Source of the DNA: Actinomycetes bacterium
Lineage (GTDB): Bacteria; Actinomycetota; Acidimicrobiia; Acidimicrobiales; RAAP-2
Assembly: GCA_021810205.1 (NCBI GenBank)
Contig: JAJZJC010000018.1
Location: 1-43,800 of the forward strand
Direction: 5' to 3'
DNA: 43,800 nucleotides
Position 1 is the stretch's first letter, and every line of letters begins with the position of its first letter. Below are positions 24,043-32,303 of the stretch, one piece after another. A program made the position numbers and the translations under genes. The notes under the pieces are model-generated. The model saw nothing but the letters and a program-made list of their open reading frames with translations. It was not told where the DNA came from and did not search any database.

Positions 24043-25545
24043 TCAGTGTCGGAAGTGCCGCTCGCCCGTGAGCACCATCGCGATCCCCGCCGCATCGGCC
24101 GCCTCGACGATCTCGGCGTCGCGCACGGCGCCGCCGGGCTGGACGACCGCGACGACCCCGGCGTTCACGAGCACCTCGAGCCCGTCGGGGAAGGGGAAGA
24201 ACGCGTCGCTCGCCGCCGCGCCGCCACGGGCACGAGCGCCGGCCTTCTCGACGGCGAGCTGCGCCGCGACGACCCTCGACTGCTGGCCCGCACCCACCCC
24301 TACCGCCTGACCGTCGGTCACCACGGCGATGGCGTTCGACGTCGTGCGCCCGCAGACCCGCCACGCGAGCACGAGGTCCGCCCACTGCGCCTCGGTCGGG
24401 CCGACGGCCGTGACCACCTGCCACTGGGAAGGCTGCGACCCGAAGACGTCGGGGTCCTGGACGAGCGCGCTGGCCCCGAGGGTGCGGACCTGGCGGCAGA
24501 GGGGCTCGGGGGAGGGCGCGGCGAGCAGCCTCGTGGCTTCGCGTCGAGCCCGCAGGCGCTCGACCGCCCCCGGCGTGTACGACGTGGCCACGATCACGTC
24601 GGCCTGCGGACCGGCCGCGATCGCCTCCGCCACGTCGTCGGTCACCTCCCCGCCGATCGCCACGATGCCTCCGAACGCGGAGACCGGGTCGCACTCGAGC
24701 GCCCGGGTGAACGCGTCGGCCAGGCCGTCGGCCACCGCCGCGCCGCAGGCGTTGGCGTGCTTGACCACGACGACTGCGGGCCGGCCGCCCGCATCGCCGC
24801 AGAGCTCGTGGACGAGCCGCCACGCGGCGTCGGCGTCGAAGATGTTCAAGTACGACAGCGCAGCGCCACCGAGCTGGGTGCAGTGGTCCCACCAGCTCTG
24901 CGCGGCGCGATACCGGGCACCGTGCTGGTGCGGGTTCTCCCCGTAGCGCAGCAGCTCCGCGCGTGCCAAGGTGAGGTGGACCGTGGGCGGCAGCGGGTCG
25001 TCTGCGTCGAGCCACTCGACGATCGCCGCGTCGTACGCGGCGGTGTGGGCGAAGGCCGACCGGGCGAGCCGGCGGCGAGTCGCCGCTGAGAGGGCGCCGG
25101 CCGAGCGCAGCTCGTCGAGCACCGCCTCGTAGTCCGCTGGTGAGGTCACGACGCCCACGTGGGCGAAGTTCTTCGCCGCCCCACGCACCATGGCGGGACC
25201 CCCGATGTCGATCAGCTCCACCGAGGGGTCGCTCCCGAAGGGATAGAGGTTCGAGACGACGAGGTCGATCGGGGTGATGCCCTGGGCCTCGAGGTCCGCC
25301 ATGTGCGCGGGCACCGAGCGGTCGGCCAGGATCCCGCTGTGGATGCGCGGGTGGAGCGTCTTCACCCTGCCCCCGAGCATCTCGGGCGAGCCGGTCACCT
25401 CGGCGACCTCGACGACCGGTACGTCCGCGTCGCCGAGTGCGCGCGCCGTGTTGCCGCTCGCCACGATCTCCCAGCCGAGGGCCACGAGGCCGCGGGCGAA
25501 GTCGACGACGCCGGTCTTGTCGTAGACGGACACGAGTGCTCTCAT
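24043..25545 (-). CDS. purH: Bifunctional AICAR transformylase/IMP cyclohydrolase
   Basis: A 500-residue enzyme for the last two steps of IMP synthesis. The N-terminal MGS-like cyclohydrolase domain opens with RALVSVYDKTGVVDFARGL and has SGNTARAL and GGRVKTLHPRIHSGIL. The C-terminal transformylase domain contains RYGENPHQHGARY, VVVKHANACGAAVADG (catalytic Lys-His), SAFGGIVAI and the ending DAFFPFPDGLEVLVNAGV ... PGGAVRDAEIV. Length matches the family. Its ATG overlaps the purN stop as ATGA, so the two are translationally coupled. Confidence 0.97.
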   Translation of the reverse strand: MRALVSVYDKTGVVDFARGLVALGWEIVASGNTARALGDADVPVVEVAEVTGSPEMLGGRVKTLHPRIHSGILADRSVPAHMADLEAQGITPIDLVVSNLYPFGSDPSVELIDIGGPAMVRGAAKNFAHVGVVTSPADYEAVLDELRSAGALSAATRRRLARSAFAHTAAYDAAIVEWLDADDPLPPTVHLTLARAELLRYGENPHQHGARYRAAQSWWDHCTQLGGAALSYLNIFDADAAWRLVHELCGDAGGRPAVVVVKHANACGAAVADGLADAFTRALECDPVSAFGGIVAIGGEVTDDVAEAIAAGPQADVIVATSYTPGAVERLRARREATRLLAAPSPEPLCRQVRTLGASALVQDPDVFGSQPSQWQVVTAVGPTEAQWADLVLAWRVCGRTTSNAIAVVTDGQAVGVGAGQQSRVVAAQLAVEKAGARARGGAAASDAFFPFPDGLEVLVNAGVVAVVQPGGAVRDAEIVEAADAAGIAMVLTGERHFRH

Positions 25546-26234
25546 CGGGCCCTCTCGGTCCCCTCGGTGGCCACCTGGTCCGGGTGGGTCTGGTCCGGAC
25601 GGGCCTGGTCCGGGTGGGCCTGGTCTGGGTGGGCGATCTGCACCGCGCCAGTCTCGCCCACCTCGTCGAGCACGCGCAGGATGGTCTCGGGGTAGAGCCG
25701 GCGCTCCAGCGACTTGATGCGCTCATGGAGCGTGTCGGCCGTGTCGGCAGGGTCGACGGCGACCTGCGCCTGGGCGATGACCGGCCCCGCATCGAGCTCG
25801 AGGGTCGCCAGGTGCACGGTGCACCCGGTGACCGCGACCCCCGCTGCCAGCGCGTCGGCGACCGCGTGCCACCCGGGGAACGCCGGGAGGAGCGAGGGGT
25901 GGGTGTTCAGGATCCGCCCCCCGAAGGTGTCGTGGACGGGCTGGGCGAGCACCGTGCCGAACCCCGCCATCGCGACGAGATCGACACGGCGCGAGGCCAG
26001 CGCCTCGGTGACCGCCACGGTGTAGCCGACCCGGTCGAAGCCGGGGCCATAGCCACCCCATCGCCGGCGGTCGACGAGCACCGCCTCGACGCCGGCATGT
26101 CGCGCGACGCCGAGGCCGCGACATGGCCGATCTGCCACGACGACGGTCACCGGGACCCCCGCGCCGAGCGCCGCCTCGAGGATCGTGCCGCTCCCCGACA
26201 CGAGGACGGCGACACGCCGCCCTGTCGGCGTCAG
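25542..26234 (-). CDS. purN: Phosphoribosylglycinamide formyltransferase, probable CTG start
   Basis: A 230-residue GAR transformylase using 10-formyl-THF. The N-terminal loop is VAVLVSGSGTILEA, the catalytic region MAGFGTVLAQPVHDTFGGRILNTHPSLLPAFPG contains Asn-His, and GVAVTGCTVHLATLELDAGPVIAQ carries the Asp. No in-frame ATG, GTG or TTG lies within reach of the conserved start. CTG 26234 overlaps the sucD stop as CTGA and has AAGGAG five bases upstream. A downstream GTG would cut into the first beta strand. The C-terminus ends in four pentapeptide repeats (HPDQA, RPDQT type), a tail absent from ordinary PurN. Its stop overlaps purH. Confidence 0.93.
   Translation of the reverse strand: MTPTGRRVAVLVSGSGTILEAALGAGVPVTVVVADRPCRGLGVARHAGVEAVLVDRRRWGGYGPGFDRVGYTVAVTEALASRRVDLVAMAGFGTVLAQPVHDTFGGRILNTHPSLLPAFPGWHAVADALAAGVAVTGCTVHLATLELDAGPVIAQAQVAVDPADTADTLHERIKSLERRLYPETILRVLDEVGETGAVQIAHPDQAHPDQARPDQTHPDQVATEGTERAR
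25575..25634 (-). repeat. Four 15-bp coding repeats at the PurN C-terminus
   Basis: Four adjacent 15-bp units of the form ctggtccgggtgggt, with one or two differences each, encode HPDQ/RPDQ pentapeptides. Confidence 0.95.
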
Positions 26235-27121
26235 CCCAGCTCCTTGACGATCTCGACCATGCGCACGCCTGCCTCGGTCGGGTTCTGCGCGACGACCGCA
26301 CCGGCAGCCGAGAGCGCCTCCATCTTCGCCTGGGCGGTGCCCTGGGAGCCCGAGATGATGGCGCCGGCGTGGCCCATCTTGCGCCCCGGCGGCGCGGTGA
26401 CCCCGGCGATGTACGAGACCACCGGCTTGGTCAGGTGCTCGGCGATGTACTGCGCCGCGCGCTCTTCCTCCGAGCCCCCGATCTCGCCGATCATCATCAC
26501 GGCCTTGGTGTCGGGGTCCGCTTGGAAGGCGGCGAGGCAGTCGATGAAGTTGGTCCCTGGTACCGGGTCGCCGCCGATGCCCACGCAGGTCGTCTGGCCC
26601 ACCCCTTGCTGGGAGAGCTCGTGGAGCGCCTGGTAGGTGAGCGTCCCCGATCGGCTGACGATGCCCACCGGCCCACCAGGCAGGGCGATGTCCCCAGCGG
26701 TGATCCCGATGTTGCACTTGCCAGGGGAGATGATCCCGGGGCAGTTCGGCCCGAGGAGCCGGGTGCCGGGGAATGTCTCGACCAGGCGGTTGTACGCCCG
26801 CGCTTCGTCCTGGGCGGGGATGCCCTCGGTGATGCAGACGACGAAGGAGATGCCCGCCTCCGCCGCCTCGATGATGGCAGCGGCGGCGTGAGGGGGCGGG
26901 ACGGAGATGAACGACGCGGTCGCCCCGGTCGCCTCGACCGCCTCCTTCACCGATCCGAAGACCGGGATGCCCTCGATCTCCTCCCCGCCGCGCTTGGGAT
27001 TCGTCCCCGCCACCACCTTGGTGCCGTACGCGCGGTTGCGCAGGCCGTGGTAGAGGCCCTGGCTGGTCGGGCTGATGCCCTGGACCACCACGGTCGTCGT
27101 CTCGTCTACGAAGATGCTCAC
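26231..27121 (-). CDS. sucD: Succinyl-CoA synthetase alpha subunit
   Basis: A 296-residue subunit with the CoA-binding fold. TVVVQGISPTSQG opens the domain. SVPPPHAAAAIIEAAEAG and VCITEGIPAQD are typical, as is LLGPNCPGIISPGKCNIG. The phosphohistidine segment is GAIISGSQGTAQAKMEAL; in relatives the active residue is the His of GHAGA, here KMGHAGAII. GTG 27121 overlaps the sucC stop as GTGA. The complex makes ATP or GTP from succinyl-CoA. Confidence 0.97.
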   Translation of the reverse strand: MSIFVDETTTVVVQGISPTSQGLYHGLRNRAYGTKVVAGTNPKRGGEEIEGIPVFGSVKEAVEATGATASFISVPPPHAAAAIIEAAEAGISFVVCITEGIPAQDEARAYNRLVETFPGTRLLGPNCPGIISPGKCNIGITAGDIALPGGPVGIVSRSGTLTYQALHELSQQGVGQTTCVGIGGDPVPGTNFIDCLAAFQADPDTKAVMMIGEIGGSEEERAAQYIAEHLTKPVVSYIAGVTAPPGRKMGHAGAIISGSQGTAQAKMEALSAAGAVVAQNPTEAGVRMVEIVKELG

Positions 27122-28287
27122 GATCGCTCCTCGCTCGCGTCGGCACCGGCGGCCGCGAGCGCGACCACCTGGCGCGCGGCCTCCAACATGGTCGGTGCCG
27201 CCAGGAGGCGGTCCGACAGCCGGGGGGCGAGCAACGCGCGCCCCTCCTCTGCGTTCGTCCCGTCGAGCCGCAGCACGATCGGCGAGCGCAGCTCCACCCG
27301 CCCGAGCGCCTCGATGACGCCCTTGGCGACCTCGTCGACCCGGGTGATGCCGCCGAAGATGTTCACGAAGATCGCCCGCACCGAGGGGTCCGCATTGATG
27401 ACCTCGAGCGCGGCGGACATCACGTCGGCGTTCGCGCCGCCACCGATGTCGAGGAAGTTGGCCGCCTTGCCGCCGACCTGGGTCACGACGTCGAGCGTGC
27501 TCATGGCGAGCCCGGCGCCGTTGGCGATGATGCCGACGTCCCCCGAGAGCCCGATGTAGTTCAGGCCCCGCTCCTTGGCCATCTTCTCGCGCGGATCGTC
27601 GGTCTCGGTCGCGGCGTACTCCTCCCACTCGGGGTGACGGAACTTCGCGTTGTCGTCGAGGGTGACCTTGGCATCCAGGGTGTGGACCCGACCGTCGGGG
27701 GTGAGGACCAGCGGGTTGATCTCCGCCAGGTCGCAGTCCCCTTCGACGAAGCAGCGGTAGAGGGAGACGAGGAGCGCGGCCGCGGGCGCCTGTGCCTCCT
27801 CGTCGAGGCGCGCGTCGGCCACCCAGCGCCGCGCCGTGTCCTCGTCGAGCCCGCGCAGCGGGTCGATGTGCAGACGGGCGATCGCCTCGGGGTTGTTCGC
27901 CGCGACCTCTTCGATCTCGACGCCGCCTTCGGCCGACAGCATGCCGAGGTGCTTCTTGGCCGTGCGGTCGAGCGTGAAGCTGGCGTAGTACTCCTTGGCG
28001 ATGTCCGAGGCGTGCTCCACCCACAGCCGGTGAACGATGTGACCCCGGATGTCCATGCCCAAGATGGCGCCGGCGTGGCGGCGGACCTCGTCGGCGTCGT
28101 TGGCGAGCTTGATGCCGCCCGCCTTCCCGCGCCCACCCACCTTCACCTGGGCCTTCACGACCACTGGGTAGCCGGCCTGCTCGGCGCGCTCGACGGCCTC
28201 GTCGACCGTGTCGGCGACGCCGCCCGGTGACACCGGGATGCCGAAACGGGCGAAGTACTGCTTGCCCTGGTATTCGTAGAGGTCCAT
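27118..28287 (-). CDS. sucC: Succinyl-CoA synthetase beta subunit
   Basis: A 389-residue ATP-grasp subunit. MDLYEYQGKQYFARFGIPV is the canonical N-terminus. VVKAQVKVGGRGKAGGIKLA is the nucleotide-binding region, and EINPLVLTPDGRVHTLDAKVTLDDNA and NFLDIGGGANADVM follow as in the family. The start ATG 28287 has AAGGGA seven bases upstream. It lies 20 bases after the B12-binding protein gene and is coupled to sucD. Confidence 0.97.
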   Translation of the reverse strand: MDLYEYQGKQYFARFGIPVSPGGVADTVDEAVERAEQAGYPVVVKAQVKVGGRGKAGGIKLANDADEVRRHAGAILGMDIRGHIVHRLWVEHASDIAKEYYASFTLDRTAKKHLGMLSAEGGVEIEEVAANNPEAIARLHIDPLRGLDEDTARRWVADARLDEEAQAPAAALLVSLYRCFVEGDCDLAEINPLVLTPDGRVHTLDAKVTLDDNAKFRHPEWEEYAATETDDPREKMAKERGLNYIGLSGDVGIIANGAGLAMSTLDVVTQVGGKAANFLDIGGGANADVMSAALEVINADPSVRAIFVNIFGGITRVDEVAKGVIEALGRVELRSPIVLRLDGTNAEEGRALLAPRLSDRLLAAPTMLEAARQVVALAAAGADASEERS

Positions 28288-28307
28288 CGAATTCCCTTCT
28301 GCCGCGC

Positions 28308-28724
28308 TCAGACGGCGTCGTGCGCCTCGCGGCGGTCCAGTGCCTCTTCCAGCCATTTGCCGACCGTCGGGAGCGGCGCGCCGGGGGTGAACACCTCGGC
28401 GATGCCCTGCTCCTTCAGGGCCGGGATGTCCGCCTCGGGGATGATCCCCCCGACCAGCACGAGCACGTCGTCTCGCCCCGCATGCCGGAGCTCGTCGAGC
28501 ACCTTGGGCACCAAGGTGAGGTGGGCGCCCGAGAGAAGTGACAGGCCGAGGGCATCGGCGTCCTCCTCGACGACGGTGTGGGCGACCTGTGCGGGCGTCT
28601 GGTGCAGCCCGGTGTAGACCACCTCGAACCCCGCGTCACGAAGCGCCCGTGCGATCACCTTGGCGCCCCGGTCGTGGCCGTCGAGCCCGGGTTTGGCCAC
28701 GACCACGCGGTACGGACGGATCAT
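28308..28724 (-). CDS. Cobalamin-binding domain protein, methylmalonyl-CoA mutase small-domain type
   Basis: A 138-residue stand-alone B12-binding domain. The cobalamin motif DxHxxG is seen as GLDGHDRGAKVIARAL, followed by the SxL and GG elements (LGLSLLSGAH, VLVGGIIPEADIPAL). It matches the C-terminal domain of methylmalonyl-CoA mutase, which in some bacteria is a separate polypeptide working with a separate catalytic subunit. The catalytic subunit is not in this window. Its position directly before sucCD fits delivery of succinyl-CoA from the methylmalonyl pathway, but this is inferred. Confidence 0.88.
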   Translation of the reverse strand: MIRPYRVVVAKPGLDGHDRGAKVIARALRDAGFEVVYTGLHQTPAQVAHTVVEEDADALGLSLLSGAHLTLVPKVLDELRHAGRDDVLVLVGGIIPEADIPALKEQGIAEVFTPGAPLPTVGKWLEEALDRREAHDAV

Positions 28725-28746
28725 TGGGTGCGATGATATGCGGGGG

Positions 28747-31002
28747 TCATCGCACCCGGCGAAGTGGCGAGACGCACAGGAGCAGCCGCTTGTCGCCCAC
28801 CGAGCCGAACCGGACGGTCGCCTGCGCCATGTCCCCCTCGCCGCGGGCGCTCAGGACGACTCCCGGCCCCCAGCGTTCGTGGACGACCTCGTCGCCCGGT
28901 GCGAGCCCGAGGTGCTCGGCGCCGGTGGTGGTCCGTTCGGCGCCCCTCCCCGTCGGACGGCCACCGGTCGCGGCCCCAGCGGTCACGCCGCCACCGTTCG
29001 GACGGCCGGCGGTCGCGCGGCCACCTGTCGCGCGACCGACGGCGCCGGGTCCTCCCCCGGCGCCGAAGACCAGCCCGCCCCCCACCTCGCGCACGAGGGC
29101 CTCGGGTACCTCGGCGAGGAAGCGGCTCGGCATGCCCGGCGCGGTGCGCCCCCACAAGGTGCGCGTCCAGGCGTGCGAGAGGTACAAGAAGCGCCGGGCC
29201 CGCGTGATGCCCACGTAGCACAGCCGCCGCTCCTCCTCGAGCTCGGCGGGCTCGCCGAGCGTGCGGGAGTGCGGGAAGATCCCGTCTTCCATCCCGATCA
29301 GGAACACCGCGGGGAACTCGAGCCCCTTGGCCGTGTGCAGGGTCATGAGCGACACGCGCGCCCCGTCGGGCTCGAGCTCGTCGGAGTCCGCCACGAGCGC
29401 GACGGTCTCCAACAGCTCGGTGAGCGTCTCGTACTCGTGCGCCACGGTCGAGAGCTCGGCGATGTTCTCGATCCGGCCCTCGGCCTCGTGGGTGCGCGCT
29501 GCAGCGAGCTCGTCGAGATAGCCCGAGCGCTTGGCGACCAGCTCGACCAGCTCACCGGGCGGCATCGAGGCCGCGGCGGCACGCAGCTCGACGAGCAGCG
29601 CGGCGAGCTCTTGCGCGCCCTTCAGCGCCTTGCCGCTGAGCCCGGCCTCCGCCGCGTCACCCAGGACCCGCCCCATGCTCACCCCGCGTGCGATCGCCGC
29701 GGCGGAGAGCCGGAGGACCGAGGTCGCGCCGATCCCGCGCTTGGGCACGTTCACCACGCGGCGCAAGGACATCTCGTCGTCGGGATTGGCGATGAGGCGC
29801 AGGTACGCGAGCAGGTCTCGGATCTCCCGGCGATCGTAGAAACGCGTGCCGCCGATCACCTTGTAGGCGATGCCCTGGCGCACGAGGGCCTCTTCGACCA
29901 CGCGGCTCTGGGCGTTGGTCCGGTAGAAGATGGCGACCTCGCCGTAGGCGACCCCTTCGGCGCTGCGCAGGCGCAGGATCTCGCTCCCCACGAACGACGC
30001 CTCGTCGTGCTCGTCCTCGGCGCGGTAGATGCAGATGCGCTCGCCCTGGTCGCCTTCGGTGAACAGGCGCTTCGGGCGCCGCCCCATGTTGTTGGCGATC
30101 ACTGCGTTGGCGGCGTCGAGGATGGTCTGGGTGGAGCGGTAGTTCTGCTCCAACAAGATGGTCGTGGCGTGGGGGAACGACTCCTCGAACTCCAAGATGT
30201 TCGTGATGTCCGCACCTCGCCAGCGATAGACGGACTGGTCGGAGTCGCCGACGACCGTCACATTGCCGTGGGCGGCTGCGAGCAGGCGCACGAGCTCGTG
30301 CTGGGCGTGGTTCGTGTCCTGGTACTCGTCGACGAGCACGTGACGGAAGCGCTCTTGGTAGGCGGCCGCGACGTCCCCCACGCTGCGCAGCAGGACGACC
30401 GCCTGGAAGAGCAGGTCGTCGAAGTCCATGGCGTTCGCCGCGCGCAGGCGGCGCTGGTACTCGACGTAGACATCTGCGATCCGCTTGCGATAGGGGTCCG
30501 CCCCGAACGAGGCGTCCTCTTTGAAGGTGGCCGCGTCGACCAGCTCTGCCTTCGCCTGGCCGATCACCGCGGCGACGCTTCGCGCAGGGAGGCGCTTGGT
30601 GTCCACGCCGAGCTCGGCTTCGACGAGCTCGATCAGGCGCCGGGAATCCCCGTCGTCATAGACGCTGAACCCGGGCTGGTAGCCGACGCGCTCCGCGTGC
30701 GCGCGGAGCATCCTGAGGCACGCCGAGTGGAACGTCGACACCCACATGCGCTCGGCGCGCGGCCCGACGAGGTCGACGACGCGTGAGCGCATCTCGCCGG
30801 CCGCCTTGTTCGTGAAGGTGATGGCCAGGATCTCCCACGGCGCGACGTCGCCGGTGGCGAGAAGGTGCGCGATACGTCTGGTGAGGACCCTGGTCTTGCC
30901 GGAGCCCGCCCCGGCGACGACGAGCAACGGCCCGCCGCGGTGCTCGACGGCGGCGCGCTGCGCGGGATTGAGGTCGGCGACGAGGGCGTCGAGCGGTGTC
31001 AG
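28747..31002 (-). CDS. pcrA: ATP-dependent DNA helicase PcrA/UvrD, probable CTG start
   Basis: A 751-residue superfamily 1A helicase (3' to 5') for repair and replication-conflict removal. The Q motif LNPAQRAAV begins near residue 11. Walker A is VAGAGSGKTRVLTRRI, motif Ia is ITFTNKAAGEM, motif II is VLVDEYQDTN, motif III is VVGDSDQSVYRWRGAD, motif IV is LEQNYRSTQTI, motif V is LMTLHTAKGLEFPAVF, and motif VI is RRLCYVGITRARRFL. Residues 655-705 form a Gly/Arg/Thr repeat linker before a C-terminal Tudor-like part (GDEVVHERWGPGVVLS). No ATG, GTG or TTG lies between the upstream frame and the Q motif. CTG 31002 overlaps the guaB3 stop as CTGA; only weak G-rich sequence precedes it. Confidence 0.93.
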   Translation of the reverse strand: MTPLDALVADLNPAQRAAVEHRGGPLLVVAGAGSGKTRVLTRRIAHLLATGDVAPWEILAITFTNKAAGEMRSRVVDLVGPRAERMWVSTFHSACLRMLRAHAERVGYQPGFSVYDDGDSRRLIELVEAELGVDTKRLPARSVAAVIGQAKAELVDAATFKEDASFGADPYRKRIADVYVEYQRRLRAANAMDFDDLLFQAVVLLRSVGDVAAAYQERFRHVLVDEYQDTNHAQHELVRLLAAAHGNVTVVGDSDQSVYRWRGADITNILEFEESFPHATTILLEQNYRSTQTILDAANAVIANNMGRRPKRLFTEGDQGERICIYRAEDEHDEASFVGSEILRLRSAEGVAYGEVAIFYRTNAQSRVVEEALVRQGIAYKVIGGTRFYDRREIRDLLAYLRLIANPDDEMSLRRVVNVPKRGIGATSVLRLSAAAIARGVSMGRVLGDAAEAGLSGKALKGAQELAALLVELRAAAASMPPGELVELVAKRSGYLDELAAARTHEAEGRIENIAELSTVAHEYETLTELLETVALVADSDELEPDGARVSLMTLHTAKGLEFPAVFLIGMEDGIFPHSRTLGEPAELEEERRLCYVGITRARRFLYLSHAWTRTLWGRTAPGMPSRFLAEVPEALVREVGGGLVFGAGGGPGAVGRATGGRATAGRPNGGGVTAGAATGGRPTGRGAERTTTGAEHLGLAPGDEVVHERWGPGVVLSARGEGDMAQATVRFGSVGDKRLLLCVSPLRRVR

Positions 31003-32162
31003 TGCCCCATGCCCACGCCCTGGGACCGCTGGAGCTGCTTGCCCTCGGTCTGCAGGGAGGGGGCCACCATGACTTCTGCCTTCTGGAACTCCTTGACCGT
31101 CTCGTACCCGCACGTCGCCATGGAGGTCCGCAGCGCCCCGAACAGGTTCATCCGACCGTCGTTCTCGTGGGCGGGGCCGAGCAGGATCTCTTCGAGCGTC
31201 CCTCGCACCCCGGTACGCACCCGCGTCCCGCGCGGCAGCGTCGGATGGAAGGTCGCCATGCCCCAATGGAAGCCGCGAGCTGGCGCCTCGACGGCGGAGG
31301 AGAGCGGCGAGCCGAGCATGACGGCGTCCGCGCCGCACGTGATCGCCTTGGCGACGTCACCCCCCTTGGACATCCCGCCATCGGCGATCACATGGACGTA
31401 GACGCCGGTCTCGTCGAGGTGGCGCATGCGCGCCCCGGCCACGTCCGCGATGGCGGTCGCCTGGGGCACTCCGAGCCCGAGCACGCCACGGGTGGTGCAG
31501 GCGTTGCCCGGTCCGACGCCCACGAGCACGCCGACGGCGCCGGTGCGCATGAGGTGGAGCCCGGCCTGGTACGAGGCACAGCCGCCCACGATGACGGGGA
31601 TCTCGAACTCTCGGATGAAGCGCTTGAGGTTCAACGGCTCGACGGTCTTTGACACGTGCTCGGCGGAGACGACGGTGCCTTGGATCACGAGGATGTCGAG
31701 CTCGGCCGCAAGGCACGCTGGCGCCAGCTCCTCGGTGCGCTGGGGGGTGATGGACGCAGCCGTCGTGATGCCCGCCGCCTTCATCTCCCTGATGCGCTCG
31801 GTGACGAGCTCGAGCTTCACCGGCTCTTGGTACATCTGCTGCATCCGCGGCGTCGCCTTGTCGTCGTCGAGCTCGCGGATCTCGTCGAACAACGGCATCG
31901 GGTCCTCATAACGCGTCCAGAGGCCCTCGAGGTTCAGCACGCCGAGGCCACCCAGACGCCCCATCTCGATCGCGGTCGCCGGGCTCGTCACGCCGTCCAT
32001 CGCGGAACCGAGCATGGGCAGGCCGAAGCGGTACGCATCGATCTCCCAGGAGATGTCGACGTCCTCGGGGTCCCGGGTACGCCTGCTCGGGACGATGGCG
32101 ATGTCGTCGAACCCGTAGGCCCGGCGCCCCGACTTGAAGATTCCGATCTCGATGTCTGCCAC
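30999..32162 (-). CDS. guaB3: GuaB3-family IMP dehydrogenase-related protein
   Basis: A 387-residue TIM-barrel protein of the actinobacterial GuaB3 family, lacking the CBS pair of full-length IMP dehydrogenase. The N-terminal segment IEIGIFKSGRRAYGFDDIAIVPSRRTRDPEDV and MLGSAMDGVTSP are family-typical. The catalytic Cys loop is GVGPGNACTTRGVLG, and HVIADGGMSKGGDVAKAITCGADAVMLGSPL is the phosphate-binding region. In known actinobacteria this paralogue accompanies guaB2 and its precise reaction is not settled. GTG 32162 has GGAGGG five bases upstream. The 141-base gap before it, after the Nudix gene, probably contains its promoter. Confidence 0.92.
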   Translation of the reverse strand: MADIEIGIFKSGRRAYGFDDIAIVPSRRTRDPEDVDISWEIDAYRFGLPMLGSAMDGVTSPATAIEMGRLGGLGVLNLEGLWTRYEDPMPLFDEIRELDDDKATPRMQQMYQEPVKLELVTERIREMKAAGITTAASITPQRTEELAPACLAAELDILVIQGTVVSAEHVSKTVEPLNLKRFIREFEIPVIVGGCASYQAGLHLMRTGAVGVLVGVGPGNACTTRGVLGLGVPQATAIADVAGARMRHLDETGVYVHVIADGGMSKGGDVAKAITCGADAVMLGSPLSSAVEAPARGFHWGMATFHPTLPRGTRVRTGVRGTLEEILLGPAHENDGRMNLFGALRTSMATCGYETVKEFQKAEVMVAPSLQTEGKQLQRSQGVGMGH

Positions 32163-32303
32163 AGGGACCCTCCAGCGGTCGTGCTCGCCCCACTGTACCG
32201 GGCGCATGTGCGTCGCCGATGCCCGCCGACGACGGTGTCGTGGCGACGAACGCGCCGTGCGAGCCGCCCGAGCCAGATGCAACGGCGCAGCCCGGGGCGA
32301 GGA

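Noticed and set aside
22960..25089. 709-residue plus-strand frame
   Set aside because: Antisense to the methyltransferase and purH; shadow of high-GC codon bias.
28660..30786. 708-residue plus-strand frame
   Set aside because: It runs antisense to pcrA, whose helicase motifs are unambiguous. No recognisable protein features.
32163..32303. Gap between the Nudix gene and guaB3 considered as a riboswitch
   Set aside because: Only a -10-like TACAGT on the minus strand is visible. No conserved riboswitch core is recognised.
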